A stretch of DNA of 16,184 bases from SIG299 sp964632165. GTDB lineage: Bacteria; Bacillota; Clostridia; Lachnospirales; Lachnospiraceae. Below, piece after piece: positions 7,039 to 13,602 of the stretch. The DNA is taken from the NCBI GenBank assembly GCA_964632165.1, contig CAZWCZ010000037.1, forward strand, positions 1 through 16,184, read 5' to 3'. Below the pieces are notes generated by a model. It saw nothing but the letters and a program-made list of their open reading frames with translations, ran no database searches and had not been told where the DNA came from. Positions within the stretch are counted from its first letter, which is position 1. Every line of letters starts with the position of its first letter. A program made the position numbers and the translations under genes.

Positions 7039-8766
7039 ATGGCATTGTTTGGTATGAGCAGCAAACGGATCTTAGATGAAGTGAAAAAGTGTCTGGAAGA
7101 AGAAAATTACGAAGCAGCAGCAGAGGCAGCAGATAAAATTCCCGTTCATAAAGTAAAAACAGCATCGGAATTTAACATTTTAGGAAGAGTATATAAGAAG
7201 AATAAAGATTATCGTCAGGCAAAGCAGATGTTTAAGTATTCGTATGAGGAACGCTGTTCCAGAGCCACGCTTGTGGAGCTGATGGACTGCTGCCTTCAGA
7301 CAGCAGAGCTTGAGGATGCGGAAAATTATTTTGACGAGTATCACAGGATCGCATCGGAAGACAAAGCGACATTATATATTTACCGTTATAAGATAGAAGA
7401 AAAAAAAGGCAGGGATGCCATGCTCCTGATCCCAATCCTGGAGGAACTGAAGGCGGTGGATTATCGGGAAGAATATGCATATGAATTGGCAAAGCTGTAT
7501 CATAAGAGCGGCAGGGTAGAAGACTGCATGAATGAGTGCAGGGATATCATTCTTTGGTTTGATGCCGGAGTTACAGTGGAACGTGCCAAGGCACTTCTTG
7601 CATATTATAAAGGGGAGATCAGTTTAGAAGACATTAAGGCGGCAGGAGAGCGTTACATGGAAAAACAGAGACTGCAGCAGGAAATACAGGAAGAGATCAC
7701 GGAAAGCGACCGGGGAGCAGAAGCATCGGAAGAAATAACAGAAGAAGCAGAGCAGAGATCGGAGCAGCCGGAAAGAGAATGGCCGGAGGGGCAGAAAGAA
7801 CAGCTGAAAGCGGAAGAAATCCTGCCGGAGGGTCATCCGGTAGAAGAGATAACACCGGAAGAAGATGTGCAAAAGGGAGAAGAACTTCCGAAAATCGATT
7901 TGTCCGGACTAGGTTTCCCGGAAATGGAGAGTATGCACCAAAAAGAAGAACGGTTTGTGCCGTTTTCTCCGGAAGACAGGACAGAGAATACAGAACTTGC
8001 CGGTTTATTTGCAAAGAAGCAGATAAGACTCGCAGATGAAATGAAAAATTTTGCACGGATGGAGCAGATACATAAGCAGATATTAAAAAGTCTGGAGCTG
8101 GTACTGACTGACCGCAAAACAACATTTTTTGTTGTGGCAGGAGACAAAAAGACGGGAAAGACGACGTTTGCGTTTGCTTTTATCCGCCTGCTGTACCATC
8201 TGGAACTTATCCGGTACGATCGTACTGCAACGATCCGGGCGGTACAGCTGAACCAGATCTCTCTGGATGATTGTAAAGAAGAACTTAGAAACTGTAACCT
8301 CATCATCGAAGAAGCGGGAGGAATGACAAAGGAAACTGCAGATGCAGTATGGCGTTTTGCGAAGAACTGTTCCGGCAGAAACTGCGTGATCCTGGAAGAT
8401 TCGGTGCGTTCTGTCAATAAACTGCTGCGCGGCAGGGAAGACCTGAATGCTTTGTTTGGCAACAGGATCACTCTTGGGAAATACAGCGCGGGAGATCTGT
8501 TTGGATTTGCATATGACCTTATCGAAAAAGCGGAATATTGTGTGGATAAGGCGGCGGCTGAAGTGCTTGCTGAAAAAATAGAAGAAATCGTGAAACGATG
8601 CGGTGAAGAGGAACGTCTGACAAAGACTTTGGAAGCTGCAACCGATGCACTGGCCCGTGCGGAAGAGAGGAACGGTGAAGTTTTGCTCTCTATGGCAAGG
8701 GAAGGAAGATTCAGGGAAGGCAACTATCAGGCAGTCCTTCCGGAAGACATTATATTTGACCTGTAA
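7039..8766 (+). CDS. TPR-like protein with CbxX/SpoVK-like AAA+ domain
   Basis: A 575-residue protein with three parts. Residues 1-205 are helical and repeat-like (EENYEAAAEAADKI, FNILGRVYKKNKDYRQAKQMF, YELAKLYHKSGRVEDCMNE), resembling tetratricopeptide repeats. Residues about 206-315 are a very acidic, low-complexity linker. Residues about 330-520 resemble a small AAA+ domain: Walker A GDKKTGKT (368-375), a Walker B position LIIEEAGGM (421-429), a sensor-like CVILEDS (449-455), and FGNRITLGKYSAGDLFGFAYDLIEK (473-497), which matches the end of CbxX/CfxQ and SpoVK ATPase domains (FPxRI-xF-Y-xxEL). The Walker B has Glu-Glu instead of Asp-Glu. There is no signal peptide or membrane segment, and a coiled C-terminal tail. 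AAAGGAG lies upstream. It is 39 bp after tadA and 30 bp before the kinase-like gene. Role unknown. Confidence 0.85.
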   Translation: MALFGMSSKRILDEVKKCLEEENYEAAAEAADKIPVHKVKTASEFNILGRVYKKNKDYRQAKQMFKYSYEERCSRATLVELMDCCLQTAELEDAENYFDEYHRIASEDKATLYIYRYKIEEKKGRDAMLLIPILEELKAVDYREEYAYELAKLYHKSGRVEDCMNECRDIILWFDAGVTVERAKALLAYYKGEISLEDIKAAGERYMEKQRLQQEIQEEITESDRGAEASEEITEEAEQRSEQPEREWPEGQKEQLKAEEILPEGHPVEEITPEEDVQKGEELPKIDLSGLGFPEMESMHQKEERFVPFSPEDRTENTELAGLFAKKQIRLADEMKNFARMEQIHKQILKSLELVLTDRKTTFFVVAGDKKTGKTTFAFAFIRLLYHLELIRYDRTATIRAVQLNQISLDDCKEELRNCNLIIEEAGGMTKETADAVWRFAKNCSGRNCVILEDSVRSVNKLLRGREDLNALFGNRITLGKYSAGDLFGFAYDLIEKAEYCVDKAAAEVLAEKIEEIVKRCGEEERLTKTLEAATDALARAEERNGEVLLSMAREGRFREGNYQAVLPEDIIFDL

Positions 8767-8796
8767 GTGCGGGGAATGCAGACATCAGGAGAGCGT

Positions 8797-9342
8797 ATGG
8801 AGAAAACAAATGTTGTTTTGATCGGAATGCCGGGAAGCGGAAAAAGTACGGTGGGTGTTTTGCTTGCCAAAGTGACCGGAAGGAGTTTTGTTGACACGGA
8901 TCTGCTCATTCAGGAACAGGAAGGCAGGCTGCTCAGCGAAATCATGGAAACAGAGGGGCTGAGCCGTTTCCTTGCAATAGAAAATGAGGTGAATGCAGCG
9001 TTGCGGGCAGAAAATTCAGTGATCGCACCGGGAGGAAGCGTGATTTACGGAGCCCGGGCGATGGAACATTTCAAAGAAACGGCACGAATAATCTATTTAA
9101 AACTTTCTTACGAGAGTGTGGCAATGCGTCTGGGAGATCTGAAACAGCGCGGAGTTGCCCTTCGTCCCGGACAGGATTTAAAGTCGCTTTATGAGGAGCG
9201 TTGTCCGCTGTATGAAAAGTACGCGGATGAGATTGTCTGCTGTGACGGACTGAACCTTTCCGAAACGCTGGATAAGGTAAAAGAACAGTTGGATCCATCC
9301 ATATCTGCGGAGAAAAAAGGCTTTACAAAACAGAAGGAATAA
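8797..9342 (+). CDS. Divergent shikimate kinase-like P-loop kinase
   Basis: A 181-residue protein of the shikimate kinase fold. Walker A is GMPGSGKST (10-18), followed by FVDTDLLIQ (31-39) with the Asp pair at 33 and 35 that in AroK binds shikimate and Mg. The lid end LYEERCPLYEKYAD (131-144) matches the AroK ERxPxYxxxAD pattern. Two substrate-site motifs are changed. The family FRxxE is FLAIE (58-62), so the shikimate-binding Arg is Leu59; the GGG motif is PGGS (78-81). It may phosphorylate something else, or be a lineage variant of AroK. The frame is open from a GTG at 8767, but ATG 8797 has AGGAG at 8787-8791 and starts right at the kinase strand. The last 12-15 residues are Lys-rich and non-conserved. 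No other aro gene is in view. Confidence 0.8.
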   Translation: MEKTNVVLIGMPGSGKSTVGVLLAKVTGRSFVDTDLLIQEQEGRLLSEIMETEGLSRFLAIENEVNAALRAENSVIAPGGSVIYGARAMEHFKETARIIYLKLSYESVAMRLGDLKQRGVALRPGQDLKSLYEERCPLYEKYADEIVCCDGLNLSETLDKVKEQLDPSISAEKKGFTKQKE

Positions 9343-9350
9343 GATATAGT
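9322..9350 (+). promoter_or_regulatory. Candidate promoter for murA
   Basis: TTTACA (9322-9327) and TATAGT (9345-9350) are each one mismatch from the sigma-A consensus and are separated by 17 bp. The -35 box lies in the last codons of the kinase-like gene, and a start near 9357 would leave a leader of about 70 nt. This suggests murA is transcribed independently of the tatD run. Confidence 0.5.
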
Positions 9351-9426
9351 TAGTTAGGTTATACTTATTATTCTGAAGGACAAAACTGACAATATCACAG
9401 ATGGAAATATAGACGAGGTGTGAGGG

Positions 9427-10725
9427 ATGAATCAATATATTATCAAAGGCGGCACGGCACTTGCCGGGGAAGTCGTGATAAGCGGAGCAAAGAATTCTGC
9501 ACTTGGTATTCTGGCAGCAGCAGTGTTGACGGATGAGCCGGTTTGCATTAAGAATCTTCCGAATATCCGGGATATTAATGTATTGCTGCAGGCAATCGAA
9601 GGAATCGGAGCAAAGATTGAGCGTATTGATGCGCATACCGTAGTAATGAACAGTGCCAATGTACATCCTATGGCAGTGGATGATGAATATGTTCGTAAGA
9701 TCAGGGCGTCTTATTATCTGATCGGAGCACTGCTTGGAAGATTTAAGAAAACACAGGTTGTTTTGCCGGGCGGATGCAATATAGGAAATCGCCCGATCGA
9801 TCAGCATATCAAGGGATTTGAAGCACTGGGAGCTAATGTGGCCATCCAGCACGGTATGGTCATTGCAGAAGCAGAGAATCTGGCAGGAAGCCATATTTAC
9901 CTTGACATTGCCAGCGTCGGTGCAACGATCAACATCATGCTGGCTGCCTGTCTTGCCGAGGGCCAGACCACTCTTGAAAATGCCGCAAAAGAACCGCATG
10001 TCGTAGACGTCGCAAACTTCTTAAACAGCATGGGGGCGAGTATTAAAGGAGCTGGAACGGATGTCATCCGTATTACCGGAGTAAAGAAGCTTCACGGAAG
10101 CACATATTCGATCATTCCGGATCAGATCGAGGCAGGCACTTTTATGTTGGCGGCTGCCGCAACTAAAGGCGATGTGACCATACGTAATGTCATTCCGAAA
10201 CATCTGGAAGCGATCACGGCAAAACTGGTCGAGATCGGAGCTTCCGTGCAGGAGTTTGATGATGCAGTGCGTGTTGTGGCAACGAAACGTCTCGGCCATA
10301 CGCATGTAAAGACATTGCCGTACCCTGGATTTCCTACAGATATGCAGGCACAGATCACAACACTTTTGGCGTTGTCCGAAGGAACCAGTGTGGTTACGGA
10401 GAGCATGTTTGAGAGCAGATTTAAATATGTAGATGAACTGGTCCGCATGGGGGCTTCCATTAAAGTAGAGGGAAATACTGCGATCATTGACGGAGTGAAG
10501 GGTATTACCGGAGCTGCGGTCTGTGCGCCGGATCTTCGTGCGGGAGCTGCACTTGTTATGGCAGGTCTTGTTGCAGAAGGCTATACGGTAGTGGAACAGA
10601 TTGAATATGTAGAACGCGGATATGAGAACTTTGAAGGAAAACTTTGTGCTCTTGGTGCCCATATGGAAAAAGTGGATTCTGAGGATGAAAAGGCATTGAA
10701 AAAGTTCAAATTAAGAGTCGGATGA
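9427..10725 (+). CDS. murA: UDP-N-acetylglucosamine 1-carboxyvinyltransferase
   Basis: A 432-residue MurA, which transfers enolpyruvyl from PEP to UDP-GlcNAc in the cytoplasm, the first committed step of peptidoglycan synthesis. Recognisable features are GAKNSAL (20-26) with Lys22/Asn23, the RASYYLIGALLGRF stretch, and the PEP loop LPGGCNIGNRP (113-123), in which Cys117 is the catalytic and fosfomycin-reactive cysteine. GFPTDMQAQ in the C-terminal half carries the catalytic Asp. Firmicutes often have two murA copies; which paralogue this is cannot be settled here. ATG 9427 is preceded by GAGGTGTGAGGG. An 84-bp gap with a candidate promoter separates it from the kinase-like gene. It converges on metK with a shared hairpin downstream. 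Confidence 0.96.
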   Translation: MNQYIIKGGTALAGEVVISGAKNSALGILAAAVLTDEPVCIKNLPNIRDINVLLQAIEGIGAKIERIDAHTVVMNSANVHPMAVDDEYVRKIRASYYLIGALLGRFKKTQVVLPGGCNIGNRPIDQHIKGFEALGANVAIQHGMVIAEAENLAGSHIYLDIASVGATINIMLAACLAEGQTTLENAAKEPHVVDVANFLNSMGASIKGAGTDVIRITGVKKLHGSTYSIIPDQIEAGTFMLAAAATKGDVTIRNVIPKHLEAITAKLVEIGASVQEFDDAVRVVATKRLGHTHVKTLPYPGFPTDMQAQITTLLALSEGTSVVTESMFESRFKYVDELVRMGASIKVEGNTAIIDGVKGITGAAVCAPDLRAGAALVMAGLVAEGYTVVEQIEYVERGYENFEGKLCALGAHMEKVDSEDEKALKKFKLRVG

Positions 10726-10747
10726 GAGAAGCATAAAGAAATAAGAA

Positions 10748-10787
10748 AGGCTGTCACCTTAAAATTTAAGTGACAGCCTATTTTTTT
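10748..10787 (+). terminator. Terminator of murA, possibly bidirectional with metK
   Basis: AGGCTGTCAC (10748-10757) pairs with GTGACAGCCT (10770-10779), and the inner CTT/AAG extends the stem with a bulge. Seven T follow at 10781-10787. On the minus strand the same hairpin sits just after the metK stop codon, followed by a weaker TTTCTTATTT run, so it may end both convergent transcripts. The T-tract overlaps the metK stop codon. Confidence 0.85.
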
Positions 10788-11976
10788 AGTTCAGATAACC
10801 TTTTAAAACTTCGACTTTATCGAGTGCTTCCCATGGAAGGTCAAGGTCGTTGCGGCCAAAATGACCGTAAGCGGAAGTTGCTTTATAGATAGGTCTTCTC
10901 AGATCAAGCATTTTGATGATGCCTGCCGGACGCAGGTCAAAGTTTTCACGGATGATAGCTTCCAGTTCTTCTTCGGATTTTACACCGGTACCAAAGGTAT
11001 CTACCATAACAGAGGTCGGATGTGCGACGCCGATTGCGTAGGAAAGCTGGATTTCACAACGCTTTGCAAGCCCTGCAGCAACAATATTCTTTGCAACATA
11101 ACGGGCGGCGTAACATGCCGAACGGTCTACCTTTGTACAGTCTTTGCCGGAGAAAGCACCGCCGCCGTGTCTCGCATAACCGCCGTAGGTATCTACGATG
11201 ATCTTGCGGCCGGTCAGACCACTGTCTCCGTTCGGACCGCCGATAACAAAACGACCGGTCGGGTTAATAAAGAAATTAGTTCTGGCATCGGTCAATTCTG
11301 ACGGGAGGATTGGATCCAGGACATATTTCTGAATGTCAGCGTGAATCTGTTCCTGTGGGATTTCAGGCGCATGCTGTGTGGATAATACAACAGCGTTGAT
11401 ATGGATCGGACGACCTTCTTCGTCGTATTCTACAGTTACCTGGGATTTTCCGTCCGGACGGAGATAAGGAAGGGTTCCGTCTTTTCTTACTTTTGTCAGC
11501 TGTCTGGTCAGCTTGTGTGCGAGGGAGATCGGATAAGGCATATATTCTTCGGTTTCATCTGTAGCATATCCGAACATCATACCCTGGTCGCCGGCACCGA
11601 TGGCATCGATGTCAGCATCCGACATTTTGTTTTCTTTTGCTTCCAACGCCTTATCAACGCCCATTGCGATATCTGTGGACTGCTTATCCAATGCGATCAT
11701 AACACCGCAGGTGTTTCCGTCAAAACCGTATTCCGCATTGTCGTAACCGATCTCGCAGATCGTGTTGCGGACGATCTTTTGAAAATCAACATTTGCTTTT
11801 GTTGTGATTTCGCCCATGACAAGAACGAGTCCGGTGGTGCAGGCGGTTTCACATGCAACACGGCTCATTGGATCCTGTTCTAAGAGTGCGTCTAAAATGG
11901 AATCGGAAATCGCATCACAGATTTTATCCGGATGTCCTTCGGTTACGGATTCAGAAGTAAATAATCTTTTGCTCAT
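10786..11976 (-). CDS. metK: S-adenosylmethionine synthase (methionine adenosyltransferase)
   Basis: A 396-residue MetK that makes SAM from methionine and ATP, releasing phosphate and diphosphate. Family motifs: SVTEGHPDKICDAISD (10-25) with His15 and Asp17 at the ATP/Mg site, GAGDQGMMFGYA (127-138), GGPNGDSGLTGRKII (247-260), and the loop GGGAFSGKD (271-279). The frame extends upstream to 12057, but that part is the riboswitch terminator. The start codon at 11976 has a strong AAGGAGGAA (plus 11981-11989) and gives the normal MSKRLFTSESV N-terminus. It is a single-gene unit facing murA, with an S-box leader providing feedback control by its own product. Confidence 0.97.
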   Translation of the reverse strand: MSKRLFTSESVTEGHPDKICDAISDSILDALLEQDPMSRVACETACTTGLVLVMGEITTKANVDFQKIVRNTICEIGYDNAEYGFDGNTCGVMIALDKQSTDIAMGVDKALEAKENKMSDADIDAIGAGDQGMMFGYATDETEEYMPYPISLAHKLTRQLTKVRKDGTLPYLRPDGKSQVTVEYDEEGRPIHINAVVLSTQHAPEIPQEQIHADIQKYVLDPILPSELTDARTNFFINPTGRFVIGGPNGDSGLTGRKIIVDTYGGYARHGGGAFSGKDCTKVDRSACYAARYVAKNIVAAGLAKRCEIQLSYAIGVAHPTSVMVDTFGTGVKSEEELEAIIRENFDLRPAGIIKMLDLRRPIYKATSAYGHFGRNDLDLPWEALDKVEVLKGYLN

Positions 11977-12020
11977 TGTGTTCCTCCTTGTTTTTTGTGG
12001 ATACTCTTTATTTCCATGAC

Positions 12021-12046
12021 AATAAAAAAGTCCGCAATAAGCGGAC
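12021..12046 (-). terminator. SAM-regulated intrinsic terminator of the metK leader
   Basis: On the minus strand GTCCGC and GCGGAC (plus 12041-12046 and 12030-12035) form a stem around TTATT, followed by a T-run (plus 12021-12029). It lies between the SAM aptamer and the metK ribosome binding site. The loop segment CTTATTG (plus 12035-12041) is complementary to CAATAAG in the 3' strand of aptamer helix P1 (plus 12071-12077), so the two structures can exclude each other. Confidence 0.85.
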
Positions 12047-12068
12047 CGGATTACCAAAATACCGAATC

Positions 12069-12179
12069 CTCTTATTGTTCAAGCTGTCTTTCGACGAAGC
12101 CTGCTCAACTTGGCACCTTTCCAAAACGGGGTTGCCGTGATTTCATAGAGTCTTTACTCTCCATCACTCGGAATAAGAG
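12069..12179 (-). promoter_or_regulatory. SAM-I (S-box) riboswitch
   Basis: On the minus strand the leader shows the S-box core: CTCTTATTCCGAG at the 5' side, GATGGAGAG, TATGAAATCACGGCAACC (CGGCAACC at plus 12130-12137), AAGGTGCCAAGTTG, then GAACAATAAGAGG closing P1 by pairing AATAAGAG with CTCTTATT. Known biology of the class: SAM binding stabilises P1, frees the terminator and turns metK off. The gene context, SAM synthase directly downstream, agrees. The region between P3 and P4 includes an extra hairpin around GCTTCGTCGAAAGACAGC. Confidence 0.94.
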
Positions 12180-12205
12180 TTTGGGTTATAGAATTTGCAT
12201 ACGCT

Positions 12206-12234
12206 AGTATGAAGCATTTTAGCACATTTGTCAA
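12206..12234 (-). promoter_or_regulatory. Promoter of the metK riboswitch transcript
   Basis: Reading the minus strand, TTGACA (plus 12229-12234) is a perfect -35 box and CATACT (plus 12206-12211) lies 17 bp downstream as a moderate -10. Transcription would start near 12199, about 20 nt before the first helix of the riboswitch. Confidence 0.7.
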
Positions 12235-12247
12235 GCAGAAATTTCGT

Positions 12248-12293
12248 AAAAATCGTGATTTTTTTTCACATTTTTTTGGAAAAATTGTGATTT
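12248..12293. repeat. Paired near-palindromic repeat, possible operator
   Basis: AAAAATCGTGATTT (12248-12261) and AAAAATTGTGATTT (12280-12293) are direct copies with one mismatch, spaced 32 bp start to start, about three helical turns. The first extends to a perfect palindrome, AAAAATC-GT-GATTTTT. They lie in the divergent gap between the metK and asnA promoters, upstream of the proposed asnA -35 box. T-rich spacers make chance similarity possible. Confidence 0.35.
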
Positions 12294-12344
12294 CCTTGGA
12301 ACGGCACGCTATCGAAAGGGTGGAGCTGTATTTTACAAACGTTC

Positions 12345-12373
12345 TTGCTATTTTAATGGGAAACTGATACACT
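12345..12373 (+). promoter_or_regulatory. Weak candidate promoter for asnA
   Basis: TTGCTA (12345-12350) and TACACT (12368-12373) are each four of six to consensus with a 17-bp spacer; a start near 12380 would give a leader of about 30 nt. No T-box or known riboswitch is seen in the 170 bp upstream of asnA. Confidence 0.35.
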
Positions 12374-12410
12374 TATTTCAATTTATTGGTATAAGGAAAA
12401 GGGAAAATGT

Positions 12411-13421
12411 ATGGAGCAGTTTTTTATCCCAGAGGGATATCATGCAGAAATGTGCATAAAGGAAACACAGCGTGCCATCAAAAGAGTGAAAGATCATTTT
12501 GAGAGGCAACTGGCAAAGAACTTAAATCTGACCCGGGTTTCTGCACCGCTGTTCGTCACTCCGGAATCCGGGTTGAATGATAATCTGAATGGAGTGGAAC
12601 GCCCGGTAAAGTTTGGGATCAGAGAACAAAATGATGCGGAAGCGGAAATTGTGCATTCTCTTGCAAAGTGGAAACGGCAGGCGTTAAAACAATACGGATT
12701 TTCCCATGGAGAGGGGCTATATGCAGATATGAATGCCATTCGCAGGGATGAAGTCACTGATAACCTGCATTCTGTCTTTGTGGATCAGTGGGACTGGGAA
12801 AAAATCATTTTTAAGGAAGAAAGAAATACAGAGACATTAAAACATACCGTGCGGCAGGTATATGAAGCACTAAAGGAGACAGAACACGATATTGCAGTCA
12901 AGTATGATTTTTTAGAAGCAATCCTGCCGGAAGAGATTTTCTTTGTCACGACGCAGGAGTTAGAGGATTGTTATCCGAAATTAACCCCGAAAGAAAGGGA
13001 ATATTACATTGCAAAGGAAAAGGGGGCGGTATTTTTGATGCAGATCGGTGGAGTGCTTAACTCCGGCGAGAAGCATGACGGCCGGGCACCGGACTATGAT
13101 GACTGGCAGCTGAACGGGGATATCATCGTGTACTATCCGGTGCTTGACCTTGCCATGGAATTGTCGTCCATGGGGATACGGGTAGATGAGGAGTCGCTTG
13201 CAAGGCAGCTGGAGCTTTCCGGATGTAAAGAACGTGCAGAACTTCCGTTTCAAAAGGCGATCTTAAAGAAAGAACTTCCCTATACCGTCGGAGGAGGCAT
13301 CGGTCAGTCGCGTATCTGCATGTTTTTCCTGCATAAGGCACACATTGCAGAAGTGCAGTCTTCCCTTTGGCCGGAACATGTGATGAGACAGGCAAAAGAA
13401 CGGGGCATTCAATTTTTATAA
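12411..13421 (+). CDS. asnA: Aspartate-ammonia ligase (ammonia-dependent asparagine synthetase)
   Basis: A 336-residue AsnA, a class II aminoacyl-tRNA synthetase-like enzyme that makes asparagine from aspartate, ammonia and ATP via aspartyl-AMP. Family landmarks: PLFVTPESGLNDNLNGVERPV (46-66), the catalytic-core HSLAKWKRQALKQYGF (82-97), EGLYADMNAIRRDE (101-114), SVFVDQWDWEK (121-131), and the class II motif 3-like GGGIGQSRICMF (294-305) near the end. It uses free ammonia, unlike glutamine-dependent AsnB. ATG 12411 is preceded by AAGGAAAAGGG. It stands divergent from metK. No terminator is visible between it and guaB. Confidence 0.96.
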   Translation: MEQFFIPEGYHAEMCIKETQRAIKRVKDHFERQLAKNLNLTRVSAPLFVTPESGLNDNLNGVERPVKFGIREQNDAEAEIVHSLAKWKRQALKQYGFSHGEGLYADMNAIRRDEVTDNLHSVFVDQWDWEKIIFKEERNTETLKHTVRQVYEALKETEHDIAVKYDFLEAILPEEIFFVTTQELEDCYPKLTPKEREYYIAKEKGAVFLMQIGGVLNSGEKHDGRAPDYDDWQLNGDIIVYYPVLDLAMELSSMGIRVDEESLARQLELSGCKERAELPFQKAILKKELPYTVGGGIGQSRICMFFLHKAHIAEVQSSLWPEHVMRQAKERGIQFL

Positions 13422-13452
13422 AAAACAGGTGGATTCTTGTCGGGTTCTGTGC

Positions 13453-13458
13453 TATAAT
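13453..13458 (+). promoter_or_regulatory. Extended -10 promoter upstream of guaB
   Basis: TATAAT (13453-13458) is a perfect -10 hexamer with the TGn extension (TGCTATAAT). The -35 position 17 bp upstream is poor, as is common with extended -10 promoters. Transcription from about 13465 would leave a leader of roughly 138 nt before guaB. A second TTGACA at 13466-13471 with TAAAGT at 13491 has a 19-bp spacer and is a weaker alternative. Confidence 0.5.
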
Positions 13459-13552
13459 TGTCCTATTGACACGGCAGAATATCTGTTTTGTAAAGTAATC
13501 TCGCTATGAAGAATAAATGGTTTCAGTAATTAATGCAATTAATGTGATCCAA

Positions 13553-13579
13553 AGTGCAGTCCGCTATGCGGATTGCACT
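13553..13579 (+). promoter_or_regulatory. Leader hairpin just before the guaB ribosome binding site
   Basis: AGTGCAGTCCGC (13553-13564) pairs over all 12 positions (one G-U) with GCGGATTGCACT (13568-13579) across a TAT loop. It is followed by A-rich sequence rather than a T-run, so it is not a terminator. AGGAG (13591-13595) and ATG 13603 come 11-24 bases later. It could stabilise the mRNA or bind a regulator. I do not recognise a known riboswitch class. Confidence 0.55.
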
Positions 13580-13602
13580 AAAAATTATAGAGGAGAAAGA
13601 TT

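Noticed and set aside
7833..8723. Minus-strand 296-codon frame opposite the TPR/ATPase gene
   Set aside because: Ser-rich translation typical of the antisense of an acidic, Glu-rich gene; the plus-strand frame has domain motifs and a binding site.
8767..8796. GTG start for the kinase-like gene
   Set aside because: No binding site precedes it; ATG 8797 has AGGAG at correct spacing and starts at the kinase beta strand.
9178..9999. Minus-strand 273-codon frame opposite murA
   Set aside because: Cys, His and Ile-rich shadow of a certain gene; no motif.
11977..12057. 27-codon N-terminal extension of metK
   Set aside because: It runs through the riboswitch terminator and the metK ribosome binding site, and MetK proteins start at the MSKRLFTSES segment.
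12240..12410. T-box or amino-acid leader upstream of asnA
   Set aside because: No T-box sequence, specifier loop or terminator/antiterminator pair could be found.
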